A stretch of 64,000 nucleotides of DNA from Ferrimonas lipolytica (GTDB taxonomy: Bacteria; Pseudomonadota; Gammaproteobacteria; Enterobacterales; Shewanellaceae): contig NZ_CP051180.1 of the NCBI RefSeq assembly GCF_012295575.1, positions 1,860,001-1,924,000 of the forward strand, written 5' to 3'. Below are positions 38,439 to 47,580 of the stretch, piece after piece; within the stretch, counting starts at the first letter, position 1; every line of letters starts with the position of its first letter. A program made the translations under genes and the position numbers. The notes under the pieces were generated by a model. That model was given only the letters and a program-made list of their open reading frames with translations. It searched no databases and was not told the origin of the DNA.

Positions 38439-39623
38439 ATGGAATTTTCTTTCCTCTCGCGCCGCCTTGCCCATACGCTGGTGCTAACCGCAGTTGCCTT
38501 GCCTGCAGCCGCTGAACAATTCACCACGACCACAACGACTGAAGACAAGATCTTGCCGTGGGAATGGGCTGACACCATGGCCAAAGATACCCTTAATTGG
38601 CTCGGTGCCGATGGGGAATTTGATCCCAGCAAAGGGGTCGATTGGGGGTTAGTTCCTGGCCCTATTTATTCGCCAGAAAAGCAGTTTGGTATCGGCATCT
38701 CCGCGGTTGGGTTATTCGTCGCCGATGAAACCATGATGGATTACGCGCCTAGCTCTATTACCGTAAAAGGCTACGGTACTACCAATGGTTCTATCGGCAC
38801 TGAAATGGAACTGCGCAGCCACTACAAACACGATAGCGAGCGTCTTTATATTGATGCGGAGATCATGGATGCGCCTGATCTGTACTACGGTGTTGGGATT
38901 AGAGCTGGTCGCGACGATAACAATGAAATCGAATTTGATCGCACTACCTATCGTATTGCCCCGCAATACTTGTGGCGGGTTGCCACCAGCACCTACGCCG
39001 GCATCGGCTTTGATTTTCGCCGCAGCGAGAGTAACGCACTCGATCCAAAAGTACCCGATTTGAAGACCGGCTTTGGTGACAGCAGCCAAAACCTCGGCCT
39101 AACTGCCCATGTCATCCATGACAGTCGTGATTTTGCCCTTAACGCATCCCGTGGCCGCCTGATTGAGTTCAACCTCAGCGGCTACAGCGATAATCTGGCC
39201 TCGGATGAATCCTTCCAAAAACTTGCAATGACTTACTCTGAGTATAAGCCAGTGGGTAACGCAACCTTTGCTTGGCAAGTACAAACCGAATTAAGCCATG
39301 GTGATGTGCCGTGGGATCAACTAGCTCACCTTGGTGGCAGCCGTAAACTGCGCGGTTACGAAGAGGGTCGTTACCGTGATGAGCAACTGTTGATGGCACA
39401 AGCGGAATGGCGTCAACCAATCTATGGCCGTCACGGTGCCGTTGCGTGGGCCGGTGTTGGTACTTTGTCCGAAGATATCGATGAATTGGGCAAAGAAAAG
39501 TGGTTGCACAGCGTTGGTGTGGGTTACCGTTTTGCCATCAAACCTAAGGTAAACCTGCGCTTGGACCTTGGCTTCGGCAACGGTGATAAGGGCGCTTATT
39601 TTAGCGTTAACGAGGTGTTTTAA
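38439..39623 (+). CDS. Omp85-superfamily outer-membrane barrel, no POTRA domain
   Basis: 394 residues. A signal peptide ends about residue 25 (ALPAAAEQ). A linker of about 60 residues follows, then a barrel of the BamA/TamA surface-antigen type. The diagnostic motif is LGGSRKLRGYEEGRYRD (about 300-316), which includes the RGY loop, and the C-terminus ends NEVF with the aromatic residue needed for insertion. POTRA domains, present in BamA and TamA, are absent, so a partner-assembly role is doubtful. Small POTRA-less Omp85 proteins are known but mostly uncharacterised. Confidence 0.82.
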   Translation: MEFSFLSRRLAHTLVLTAVALPAAAEQFTTTTTTEDKILPWEWADTMAKDTLNWLGADGEFDPSKGVDWGLVPGPIYSPEKQFGIGISAVGLFVADETMMDYAPSSITVKGYGTTNGSIGTEMELRSHYKHDSERLYIDAEIMDAPDLYYGVGIRAGRDDNNEIEFDRTTYRIAPQYLWRVATSTYAGIGFDFRRSESNALDPKVPDLKTGFGDSSQNLGLTAHVIHDSRDFALNASRGRLIEFNLSGYSDNLASDESFQKLAMTYSEYKPVGNATFAWQVQTELSHGDVPWDQLAHLGGSRKLRGYEEGRYRDEQLLMAQAEWRQPIYGRHGAVAWAGVGTLSEDIDELGKEKWLHSVGVGYRFAIKPKVNLRLDLGFGNGDKGAYFSVNEVF

Positions 39624-39700
39624 ACTCAGCTAAGACTGAGTGTTTGCCGATTAATTGACCTGAGCGTACTATGGATATCACTACCACAGCGGAGGTGTGT

Positions 39701-40072
39701 ATGCTTCAGGTCAAGTTAGATCACTGCGCCGGCATTGTGATTATCGATTCCGATCGGCACATAGAGCAAGCGCAATTACGCCAAGCGCTGTTGCAGATCC
39801 GTCCCTACCTCTATCGCCACCAGCACCTTCAAGGGGTGTTGTGGAGCTGTCATCACTTGCCCCATTGGCGCCAGTGGCAGGATATTAAGGCAACACTTGA
39901 GTTCATCGCCCAACTTAATCATCACACCAATAACTTTGCCGTCGTTACCAATTCCGCTTTTGGCGATCTCGTTGCCAAACTGAGTTTATTGTGGAAGCAA
40001 CCGACGGTGCGCCATTTTGCCTTAGTAGAGCAACAACAAGCACAACGTTGGTTGATGACCACATCCAGTTAA
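39701..40072 (+). CDS. STAS/SpoIIAA-like domain protein
   Basis: 123 residues from ATG 39701, chosen because GGAGGTG lies five bases upstream. LQGVLWSCHHLPHWRQWQDI, FAVVTNSAFGDLV and VRHFAL fit the SpoIIAA-like (STAS/SEC14-like) fold of small bacterial proteins of unknown role. There is no phosphorylatable serine arrangement typical of anti-sigma antagonists. It is convergent with the HExxH protein gene, 5 bp apart. Confidence 0.65.
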   Translation: MLQVKLDHCAGIVIIDSDRHIEQAQLRQALLQIRPYLYRHQHLQGVLWSCHHLPHWRQWQDIKATLEFIAQLNHHTNNFAVVTNSAFGDLVAKLSLLWKQPTVRHFALVEQQQAQRWLMTTSS

Positions 40073-40077
40073 TGCTG

Positions 40078-40911
40078 CTAGCGACCTAAAGTGGATTGTT
40101 GCGCTCGCAACTGATAATTAAACTGATCAAGTAGCGGCGTTGGGCGCTTAGCATCGATCATCTGTAGCAGATCAATCTTTAGCTGTTGATCTGACCAATA
40201 TTGACTGGCGTAACTGCCCATAGCTGGCATGTCCAGTTGCCAATTAAACAGCTCCCCAATCACCCAATTCGAGAACTGAAAAGCTTCGTATTCGTTTGCT
40301 AACGTAAAAAAGTCGGCGAATGACTTAGGCGCTAACTGTTGCTGGGCGATAAAAGCCGCATGATAACCTTGCGCCAACAGACTGTCTTGCTTAAAACCAA
40401 GTTGAAATTGGTAGGAGTGGCGCGTCTCGTGGATCAATAACGCCAGGCTAACGGCATTGGGCTGTTGGCTTAGTTTGCCCCTATTTAGGTAGACAGTGCC
40501 ACTGCTGGGATTGGCAACATCAAAGTCAAAAAAGGCGAGTTTGTCGGGGTAGCTGCTGTCATCAATTAACAGCGTTGGCGGCTCTATGCCCATCTGTTCA
40601 CATTGCAATTCAAACACTTTAGCGAGGATCGGTTGTTGCTCGTCAAAGCTTAATTGATCCCACTGCGACAACGCTTGCGCTAGCGTTTCGTCATCGATAA
40701 TCGCGTCAGCTAGTGTCTGTGCCTGCTGTTTGGTTTCTAACCACGCACTGCGCAGAAAAGGGGTGGCCTGCGGCTGCAACACAAACGCCATGGGGGCTTG
40801 CTGCTGTAATGATTGATTGGCAAAAAACGGGTCTAGCCCCGACTTAGCCCAAGTAGGCAATGATACCGTCGCTGCCATTAGTACCATCGCTACCGATAAA
40901 CCGTTATTCAA
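40078..40911 (-). CDS. exported protein with HExxH metalloprotease motif
   Basis: 277 residues. The N-terminal signal peptide ends at about residue 22 (SLPTWAKS). LALLIHETRHSYQFQLG contains HExxH (HETRH), the zinc-ligand/catalytic signature of zincins, and NEYEAFQF about 45 residues later could supply a glutamate third ligand. No family is recognised, so this is a predicted periplasmic or secreted peptidase of unknown target. The last 70 residues are Gln-rich. Confidence 0.6.
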   Translation of the reverse strand: MNNGLSVAMVLMAATVSLPTWAKSGLDPFFANQSLQQQAPMAFVLQPQATPFLRSAWLETKQQAQTLADAIIDDETLAQALSQWDQLSFDEQQPILAKVFELQCEQMGIEPPTLLIDDSSYPDKLAFFDFDVANPSSGTVYLNRGKLSQQPNAVSLALLIHETRHSYQFQLGFKQDSLLAQGYHAAFIAQQQLAPKSFADFFTLANEYEAFQFSNWVIGELFNWQLDMPAMGSYASQYWSDQQLKIDLLQMIDAKRPTPLLDQFNYQLRAQQSTLGR

Positions 40912-40977
40912 TTTACTCTGCTCACTGTCTATAAAACTGCAAGGATCTTACTTGCACTACATCTGCACTGCTGAGGG

Positions 40978-41373
40978 CTAGGCTTGCAATACCAGTACAA
41001 TATTCAAGATTGCCAGCACTATGGTAACAATCCAAGTTAACAAGGTACCAACCATCCGTCCAAAGTGGAGGCCACCAGCCGTTGCGATTAACCCCCAAGG
41101 ATGTAGGACCCGAGCAACAACCCAGGCGATAGCGACACTGCACAACAACCACTGCGGCGCTTGATAAAGTTCGGCCACCGCCAGCATTGGCAAAATGAAT
41201 ACCGCATACTCAATCAAGTTAGCGTGACTGCGAGTGCGAGCAAGCAACTCCTGATCCTGACCGGTGCCAATGGCTACCTTACATTTGCGACGAGCGGTGA
41301 CCGAGAGCAACGCCAAACTCAGTGCAATTAGCGCGGTAATGGATACTGTGATGGCAGTAATTGGTAACGACAT
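40978..41373 (-). CDS. MAPEG-family membrane protein
   Basis: 131 residues with four hydrophobic segments. RSHANLIEYAVFILPMLAV and VARVLHPWGL are the conserved MAPEG (membrane-associated eicosanoid/glutathione metabolism) segments; E. coli YecN is a bacterial member. Bacterial MAPEG proteins may have glutathione transferase or peroxidase activity, but this is not established here. ATG 41373 is preceded by AAGGAAGG. It lies upstream of, and in the same direction as, the HExxH gene. Confidence 0.85.
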   Translation of the reverse strand: MSLPITAITVSITALIALSLALLSVTARRKCKVAIGTGQDQELLARTRSHANLIEYAVFILPMLAVAELYQAPQWLLCSVAIAWVVARVLHPWGLIATAGGLHFGRMVGTLLTWIVTIVLAILNIVLVLQA

Positions 41374-41520
41374 GAAAAGCCTTCCTTAATTATCTTGCGC
41401 CTACTATGACACAAGCCCATTACACTAAAAACCACTGGAGCGATCTCGGTCACAGTTGTTGATTGCCGCAACAACGTCGTTCACTGATATAATGGTGACA
41501 AATACCCTGAGGAGTTGCCC

Positions 41521-41880
41521 ATGAGCACCGATACCGTAAAAACCTTTTACAGCCAAAACAGCCAACAACGTTTCGATGCTACTGTTGACGGTGCTAAAGC
41601 CAACCAAGCACTGTGGACACTAGCTGATGACGAAGGTTGTGTCGTGCTTGAGTCTGATCAAGAGCGTTGCTTACTGATGTGGCACGAAGAGGAATTCGCT
41701 CAGAGCTGGGCAACAGGTGAGTACTCATCTTGCAAAGCGCTGAAGATCGAAATGAATGACTTCCTAGAGAAGTGGGTACCTGGCATGACCAACGACGGTT
41801 TTGACCTAGCCATTGCGCCTAGCCTCGCAGGTGAAGGCATTGTGCTGAGCCCTGAAGAGTTCGCAGACGACCTTGCTTAA
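41521..41880 (+). CDS. DUF2750 family protein
   Basis: 119 residues from ATG 41521, with GAGGAG upstream. LWTLADDEGCVVLESDQERC, MWHEEEFAQSWATGEY and MNDFLEKWVPGMTNDGFDL match the DUF2750 family, whose function is unknown. It is monocistronic and ends at a clear terminator. Confidence 0.78.
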   Translation: MSTDTVKTFYSQNSQQRFDATVDGAKANQALWTLADDEGCVVLESDQERCLLMWHEEEFAQSWATGEYSSCKALKIEMNDFLEKWVPGMTNDGFDLAIAPSLAGEGIVLSPEEFADDLA

Positions 41881-41904
41881 TAACTAAAGCTGCGTCGCTA
41901 CTAT

Positions 41905-41930
41905 TAACCGCGTTTCGACGCGGTTTTTTG
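41905..41930 (+). terminator. rho-independent terminator of the DUF2750 gene
   Basis: AACCGCGT and ACGCGGTT stem with a TTCG-type loop, followed by TTTTT. Confidence 0.85.
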
Positions 41931-42065
41931 TTATCTAGCCCTCCTAAAACGAGATGGAACCCAACAGTCTTCCTCCCTGACACATCTACAGCACCAAAAC
42001 AAACCGCTTGTTATCATCGAAAAAAGTGAGCAGACTCAATTGTCTATAATTTTTAGGGTGGCATC

Positions 42066-42998
42066 ATGGCGGGTTTGATCCCAGAGCTTCAGGCTTGGCA
42101 GCAACAGGGGCAATATTTTAGTTGGCGCAACCATCAAATATTCTTTGGTGAGCAAGGCCAAGGCCCAGCACTGGTTCTTATTCATGGTTTCCCGTCCGCC
42201 AGTTGGGATTGGCAATACCTACTGCCGATGCTAAGCCAACACTATCGAGTTATCTATCTGGATATGCTTGGCTTTGGCTTCAGTGACAAACCACTGCAAC
42301 CTTACCTAATCGCACATCAAGCCGACGTAATCGAAGCCTTATGTCAGCATCTGAATGTCGAACAGATGCACATTTTGGCTCATGATTATGGCGATACGGT
42401 CGCGCAAGAGTTGTTAGCCCGACAGTTAAATAAACAGCACACTATCAGTTGCCTTTCCTGCGCACTATTAAACGGCGGCTTGTTTCCTGAATCTCATCGG
42501 CCGCTATTGGTGCAGAAGCTGTTAGGTAGCTCATTAGGGCCGATCTTTGGCCGCTTTTTCCGCCAGCAAACCCTAACCAAAAATCTAACCCGGATTTGGG
42601 GCGACAAACAACCGACGCCGTTGGAGCTGCTTGGAATATGGCAGCTATTGCGCTTTAACAATGGTGAACGCGCTCTGCCCTATATCATTCGCTATATGGA
42701 GGAGCGCAAGCAACATCGCGAACGCTGGTTATTCGCGATTGCGGAAACCACCATTCCGTTTGTTCTGATTGATGGTGTTGATGACCCAATATCAGGTCAG
42801 TCACTGGTGAATCGCTTCAAGACGCTGATCCCAGAAAAAACCGTCTGTGAACTGCAAGGCGTTGGCCACTACCCACAACTGGAAGCGCCGCAGCAGGTAC
42901 TCACCCACCTACTGCCATTTCTTCAGCACGCGCAGTCTTACATCGAGCAAGCTGATTGCAACTACACTACCGGACTAGACAAACAAAAGGCTGTATAG
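42066..42998 (+). CDS. alpha/beta hydrolase, MEST-like, 3' end altered by repeat insertion
   Basis: 310 residues. LIHGFPSASWDWQYL, YLDMLGFGFSDKP, ILAHDYGDTVAQELLAR, GGLFPESHRPLLVQKLL and GHYPQLEAP closely resemble the vertebrate MEST/PEG1 hydrolase and bacterial relatives. The nucleophile position is Asp in HDYGD, as in epoxide hydrolases and haloalkane dehalogenases, with His in the GHYP motif. The substrate is unknown. The last codons (Lys-Ala-Val-stop) lie in element copy E. Without the insertion the frame would read Lys-Val-Val-Cys-Val-Met-Val-Ala-stop. Confidence 0.86.
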   Translation: MAGLIPELQAWQQQGQYFSWRNHQIFFGEQGQGPALVLIHGFPSASWDWQYLLPMLSQHYRVIYLDMLGFGFSDKPLQPYLIAHQADVIEALCQHLNVEQMHILAHDYGDTVAQELLARQLNKQHTISCLSCALLNGGLFPESHRPLLVQKLLGSSLGPIFGRFFRQQTLTKNLTRIWGDKQPTPLELLGIWQLLRFNNGERALPYIIRYMEERKQHRERWLFAIAETTIPFVLIDGVDDPISGQSLVNRFKTLIPEKTVCELQGVGHYPQLEAPQQVLTHLLPFLQHAQSYIEQADCNYTTGLDKQKAV

Positions 42999-43183
42999 CA
43001 ACTAAGTGTTGTTCTTTCTAATAGAGTTAAAGCACTGGCGAGTCGGGTTACAAAGGGGGCGAAGCTCCCCCCTAATGCATACAAGACTGTGCCGTCGCCA
43101 CCGCGACATAGTCCCCTAAAAGCACCAAAATCGGTGAAGCCGAAGGCTTAAGATAAACTTCAACAGCTAACTACGACACAGCC
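42989..43183 (-). repeat. dispersed MITE-like element, copy E, with perfect target duplication
   Basis: 195 bp; plus-strand ends are GGCTGTATAG and GACACAGCC. It is flanked on both sides by AAACAAAA, a perfect 8-bp duplication, which shows insertion. About 95 bp of the internal segment in copies A-C is absent. It overlaps the last 10 bases of the MEST-like hydrolase gene. It shares subfamily-specific bases with copy F. Confidence 0.92.
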
Positions 43184-43221
43184 AAACAAAAGGTCGTTTG
43201 CGTCATGGTTGCATAACCCCT

Positions 43222-43473
43222 TCACCTGCTGGTTACCTTACCACCAATCATTTTAAACGCTGGCGTACCACGCACCAGAGTATCGCGAGCAAATTGGCCG
43301 CCGCAGCCGGGGCAGACACCAGCTTCAATCGTAAAGTCTTTTGCTATGCGCTCCTTGAAGCACTTCACTAAGGCACCAGTGCCACCTTTGCGATAATGGT
43401 ATAGCTGCGTTTTACACTTGGCACAGAAGACCCCAACCGTCTTACTTGGCCCTTTCTTATTTGGTTTGGCCAT
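43222..43473 (-). CDS. zinc-ribbon protein, unknown
   Basis: 83 residues, basic. Two Cys pairs, CAKC (about 17-20) and CPGC (about 54-57), could bind one zinc ion; GGQFARDTLVRGTPAFKMIGGK follows. I do not recognise a named family. The start overlaps the last 17 bases of the response-regulator gene in another frame, and GGAGCAAACC precedes the ATG, so it is probably co-transcribed with the two-component genes. Confidence 0.65.
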   Translation of the reverse strand: MAKPNKKGPSKTVGVFCAKCKTQLYHYRKGGTGALVKCFKERIAKDFTIEAGVCPGCGGQFARDTLVRGTPAFKMIGGKVTSR

Positions 43474-44083
43474 GGTTTGCTCCTACTGCTTGGTGTCGTC
43501 CTAATAACAACGCCAACTCGGCGGCGTTGTTAACCCCCATTTTGTCGAATAAGCTTTTACGGTGGATCTCAACCGTACGCTGAGCAATGAACAGCTGCGC
43601 AGCAATCGCCTTGTTGGTATGGCCGTTAATCACCAGCATCATAAGTTCGCGTTCACGCTCGGTTAACGACGTCAGTTTTGCCGCTAACTGATTCACCTCT
43701 AACGTTTCTTGCTGCCGCCGTCCGGACAACTCAAGTCCTTGTTGAATTAACGCCAGTAGCTGGTCGCCATTTACCGGTTTCTCTAAAAAGTCCATTGCCC
43801 CGGCCTGTAGTGCTTGCACCGCTTTGGGCACCGTTGCATAGCCGGTGAGAAAGATCACAGAAAGCAAACAACCGCGTTGATTCAGTTGCGCTTGAAGCTC
43901 AATGCCATCCATCTTGGGCATGTTGATATCCAATATCGCTACCCCTGTCGCTTCGGCATCGATCGCTTCAAGAAATGCCACGGCAGACTCAAACAGCAAT
44001 GCTTCAATGCCTACGCCACTGAGCATCCATGCCAACGACTCACGTACATCGGCTTCATCGTCTACCACATATACAGTGGTCAT
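43457..44083 (-). CDS. response regulator, FixJ/TtrR type
   Basis: 208 residues. The receiver domain (1-120) has the phospho-acceptor Asp in AILDINMPKMDG, the acidic pair in VVDDEADV, Thr in FLTGYA and Lys in EKPV. A LuxR-type helix-turn-helix follows (LTEREREL, GHTNKAIAAQLFIAQRTVEIH). The start overlaps the stop of the kinase gene by one base. Together they resemble TtrSR and related pairs controlling anaerobic respiratory reductases. Target genes are not adjacent in the same operon. Confidence 0.9.
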   Translation of the reverse strand: MTTVYVVDDEADVRESLAWMLSGVGIEALLFESAVAFLEAIDAEATGVAILDINMPKMDGIELQAQLNQRGCLLSVIFLTGYATVPKAVQALQAGAMDFLEKPVNGDQLLALIQQGLELSGRRQQETLEVNQLAAKLTSLTERERELMMLVINGHTNKAIAAQLFIAQRTVEIHRKSLFDKMGVNNAAELALLLGRHQAVGANHGQTK

Positions 44084-45876
44084 TATTGCTCCTCTTTGGG
44101 TAGGCGAAACTCTATCTTCAAACCCGGATACAGGTTTGCTGCACTGATCTGCCCTTGGTGTTGTTCAATAATACGTTTGCAGATCATCATGCCCAAGCCT
44201 AAACCCTGCGCTTTGCTGGTTTCAAACGGCATAAATAATCGCTCCAGTGCCGCTTCGCTCAAGCCGCAACCACGGTCGCTAACTTGCACCACCAACCAAC
44301 ACGCTTGTGAGCTTAAGGTAACGGTGACCACTTTATCAGCAGCGGCGTTCTCATCCATGGCATCGATACCATTACGTAACAGGTTCACTAATACCTGTTG
44401 CAACAACACCGCATCGCCTTTAATCATCACATCATCGGCGCACTGATTGTTGAATTGGACGCGACATTGATGACGCTTAACATCCGCCTCCATCAATACC
44501 AGCGCTTCCTCAATCTGTTGCCGCATATTGATATGATTAACGGTACTAGGGCGAGCACAAAAGCCTCGAAAACGCTGAATTATTCCCTGAGCCTTTTCCG
44601 TTTGGGCATTGATCCGCTGTAAACCAAGCTGAAGCTGTTCCTTGTCGAACTGCGCTGACGCCATCCGGTATTGGCACCCTTGGGTGAGATAACGAATACT
44701 GGCCAGCGGTTGACTGAGCTCGTGGGACAAACCCGACGCCATCTCACCGGTAAGTAGCACCCGTTGAGCTTTATAGAAGGCGTTCTGTTGCTCGACTAAA
44801 TGAGCTTGGGTTTGATTGTGCTGCAACACCTCATCTCTCAGTTCGGTGGTCCGCCGTGCCACCAAAAGCTTAACTCGGTAGTGATGCAAATAACCGAGCA
44901 CCAACACCACTAGTAACAACAGTCCATAGGGTGCTAGTCGCTTAGCAAGCACCTGCCAATCAGGCGCAAATGGCCACAGCTGAATCGACTTAAGCAGGCC
45001 ATACACTTCACTATCATCAACCGGCATGGTCCAACTATTGTAGCGACCAGTTTTCGCTGCAACACTCTCGGGAGTCAGTTCCAACAACTGTTTCGCTACC
45101 GCCGTAGCGACAACACTATCGACGTGATTGAGCTTGGACAACATAAAATAGGGGTACAAACGCGAACTGACCGCACACGGAAAGTCCGCATAAGGTTGCG
45201 CTAAGGCCACTTTAAACTCACCTGGATTAACAACGCCGTTGGCCACCGATAACTCAAGGTGGCAAGACGGCAATATGGCGACATCGGCCTCACCGCTGCG
45301 GAGCCGATCAAACAAGCTATTTTGAGGGAAGCCGACAAACTGCAATGACCCAAACAGTTGCTCTGGGCTATCGCCGCCATCTACCACTTCTCGTTGAAAA
45401 GCCATGTAGCCACCAAAGCCCTTCTTACTGGCCGATACCACCCGCATTTGGCCCAGTTGTTGCGTTGAACCAAGCTGCAAATCACTGCTCACTATCAAGC
45501 TCGAACCAATCGCCCGCTCCGGTGTTCGGCCGCTATTCGGGCGCACCGTCAACAACTGACTTACGCCATAGCGCTCCTTGTATTGCACCGTGCGCACCGC
45601 GTTATTGATCATAAAGTCGATAGCACCTTGTTCCATCAAGGCATCCATCTGCTTGGGTTGTACTGCCTCGAGTTGAAAATGGTAGCTCGGTAGCTTTTGG
45701 TTGAGATAATCCAGCGTCGGTTGCCAACGCTGTTGTACCTCTATCCGATCATTAAACGCCAGCACCCCGATATGGATCGACTCCTTAGCATCGACGCTCA
45801 ATGGCAAGGCCAACAGCAGCGTTGTACACAGGTGGAGTAATGTTAGGCGGTGGTGCCACATTAGTGTCATTGTCAC
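44083..45876 (-). CDS. sensor histidine kinase with PhnD-like periplasmic sensor, TtrS type
   Basis: 597 residues. After a signal peptide (ending near SVDAKES) comes a PhnD/substrate-binding-like domain (about 33-270: IHIGVLAFNDRIEVQQRW, QGAIDFMINNAV, FPQNSLFDRLRSGEADVAIL), then a membrane segment (about 312-332, LLLLVVLVLGYLHHY), a short coiled region and the kinase core. Motifs are the H-box ASGLSHELSQPLASIRYL, the N-box LLRNGIDAMDE, DRGCGLS, and LGLGMMICKRII. TtrS senses tetrathionate with this architecture; related kinases sense other electron acceptors, so the ligand is open. Divergent neighbours are ApbE and a flavin lipoprotein further upstream. Confidence 0.9.
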   Translation of the reverse strand: MTMTLMWHHRLTLLHLCTTLLLALPLSVDAKESIHIGVLAFNDRIEVQQRWQPTLDYLNQKLPSYHFQLEAVQPKQMDALMEQGAIDFMINNAVRTVQYKERYGVSQLLTVRPNSGRTPERAIGSSLIVSSDLQLGSTQQLGQMRVVSASKKGFGGYMAFQREVVDGGDSPEQLFGSLQFVGFPQNSLFDRLRSGEADVAILPSCHLELSVANGVVNPGEFKVALAQPYADFPCAVSSRLYPYFMLSKLNHVDSVVATAVAKQLLELTPESVAAKTGRYNSWTMPVDDSEVYGLLKSIQLWPFAPDWQVLAKRLAPYGLLLLVVLVLGYLHHYRVKLLVARRTTELRDEVLQHNQTQAHLVEQQNAFYKAQRVLLTGEMASGLSHELSQPLASIRYLTQGCQYRMASAQFDKEQLQLGLQRINAQTEKAQGIIQRFRGFCARPSTVNHINMRQQIEEALVLMEADVKRHQCRVQFNNQCADDVMIKGDAVLLQQVLVNLLRNGIDAMDENAAADKVVTVTLSSQACWLVVQVSDRGCGLSEAALERLFMPFETSKAQGLGLGMMICKRIIEQHQGQISAANLYPGLKIEFRLPKEEQ

Positions 45877-46389
45877 GTTGCTCTTCTCATTTTATTGCGG
45901 CGCATCTTAGTTAACTCAAAAGGTACTGACCGTTAGCTTATGTAGAGCAAGCCCTGAGCTGAGCCCTAGCCGGCGACAACGACACTAACCCTCCGCTGGT
46001 TGCACCTACCACAATGTGACGCCACTCACGTTAGGGCTGGCTATGCGGAAAACCACTATATCGAACCTGAACCGGCTTTGGTTAAATCAATTTATACCAA
46101 CGCACGTGGTCAAATTTAGCTACCGTAGCGATAGGCAGGCAACGATGGGAGTAAAGGTCGTGATCATCAGCTGCAACCACTGACGCTGTAGTGTGCTGCA
46201 CTATCATGGCCAAAGTATTGTAATAGAGTAGCTAGTACTTCAATTAATATTTAACGTTTAAAGCTATTATTCCGACAAATATTATTTGGCTGGTAATAAT
46301 TTATGGTGCGCCAAGAAAAATTAATAGCTAAGGCACATTAGTTAACCATCACAAAATAGCCCTACTGTTAAGGGCCATTCACTCAAACA
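45877..46389. other. intergenic gap upstream of the sensor kinase, nothing recognised
   Basis: 513 bp between the kinase start and the ApbE stop. No gene, repeat copy or clear terminator seen. It must hold the kinase-operon promoter, which I could not pick out with confidence. Confidence 0.5.
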
Positions 46390-47580
46390 CTATTTGGACA
46401 CGAAGTCAGTCGAATTGTAATTTAATCGATATTTATCAAATTTTGCTGTTGTTTTTTTGTTTCCATGCTTATCCAAATACCATACTGCTTCAACATACTG
46501 TAAATCCTCTGCCATCTTTATCGCCTTATCTAGCGGCATCAAAAACAGTGTTGTCGATAATACATCGGCATAGATATGGTTATCATTAAGGACAACCGTG
46601 GTGGATATTCCGGTGGTTTTCGGAAATAGCGTCTTCGGGTTAATGATGTGATGATAGTCTACGTTATCTACTGTGAAGTATTTTAGGTAGTTACCACTGG
46701 ACACCACAGCAATATCTTCCGCAGCGACAATCTCATGAAATTGATTATCAAACTGGTTACATTTGGCTGGTTCGAAGTTTGCCTTCTTGCAGATCGGATC
46801 TTCAATTGCAGTGGTAAAAAGTCGCTTTTCTGGATGTTGCCCAAAGTGACGAATATTGCCACCGGCATTGATCACAAACGAAGCGACTCCAGCATCGACT
46901 AACTGTTGGTACACCTGCTCCGCCATCCAGCCTTTAGCGATACCACCAAGGTCCAGACTCATCCCTTCAGCCATGGAGACAGTGCCAACGGTCTTATTTA
47001 GCTTTATATTGCTGATATCAGAGTATTTAATTGCATCTATCAGTTCCTTGTCAGTCGGAATCAAACAGTCGTCATTGGCCATTTTTAGCGCAGTACACTG
47101 GTTGCGATAGCGTCGCCACACCTGCACAACGGGACCGATGGCAATGTTAAAATAGCCATCCGACAGCTGATGCCATTCAATCCCAGCGGCTATAATCTCC
47201 GCTAACTCCGGCTCAATTTTATGCACTTCGGTTGGGGCATTATTTATCGCCTTTATGTTAACAATATTGTCATAAGTATCATAATCTGAGCCCAGTTTAT
47301 GGAGCCGCTCGATGGTGTTCACACTGTCACAAAGTACCGATTCTGCTTGCGCTGAGCCAGCATCATAGATAGCAACGGTAATAGAGGTACCGAAGTACTT
47401 TAACGTAGTCATAGTAATAACACCGCCACTCGAATAAATTTGAGCATTGTCATTACATCGGTATTTGTGATTTTGTCTAGTCACTAAATTAGCATCGGCA
47501 TCTTGCGTTGAATGCGCGTTAGAAGCGAAACAATAAAGTAGCGACAAGATAATTATTGGCCATGCGTTCTTGCTTTTCAT
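46390..47580 (-). CDS. apbE: FAD:protein FMN transferase, ApbE family
   Basis: 396 residues from ATG 47580, chosen because it begins a signal peptide (MKSKNAWPIIILSLLYCF). A GTG 13 codons upstream is less likely. Core motifs are SLDLGGIAKGWMAE, VINAGGNIRHFG, HHIINPKTLFP and ADVLSTTLFLM. ApbE covalently attaches FMN to Thr (or Ser) of exported proteins using FAD and Mg2+. Unusual inserts with Cys residues (NQCTALKMANDDCL; ICKKANFEPAKCNQ) suggest periplasmic disulfides. It is divergent from the FMN-binding lipoprotein gene, its probable substrate. It lacks the lipobox common in bacterial ApbE. Confidence 0.88.
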   Translation of the reverse strand: MKSKNAWPIIILSLLYCFASNAHSTQDADANLVTRQNHKYRCNDNAQIYSSGGVITMTTLKYFGTSITVAIYDAGSAQAESVLCDSVNTIERLHKLGSDYDTYDNIVNIKAINNAPTEVHKIEPELAEIIAAGIEWHQLSDGYFNIAIGPVVQVWRRYRNQCTALKMANDDCLIPTDKELIDAIKYSDISNIKLNKTVGTVSMAEGMSLDLGGIAKGWMAEQVYQQLVDAGVASFVINAGGNIRHFGQHPEKRLFTTAIEDPICKKANFEPAKCNQFDNQFHEIVAAEDIAVVSSGNYLKYFTVDNVDYHHIINPKTLFPKTTGISTTVVLNDNHIYADVLSTTLFLMPLDKAIKMAEDLQYVEAVWYLDKHGNKKTTAKFDKYRLNYNSTDFVSK

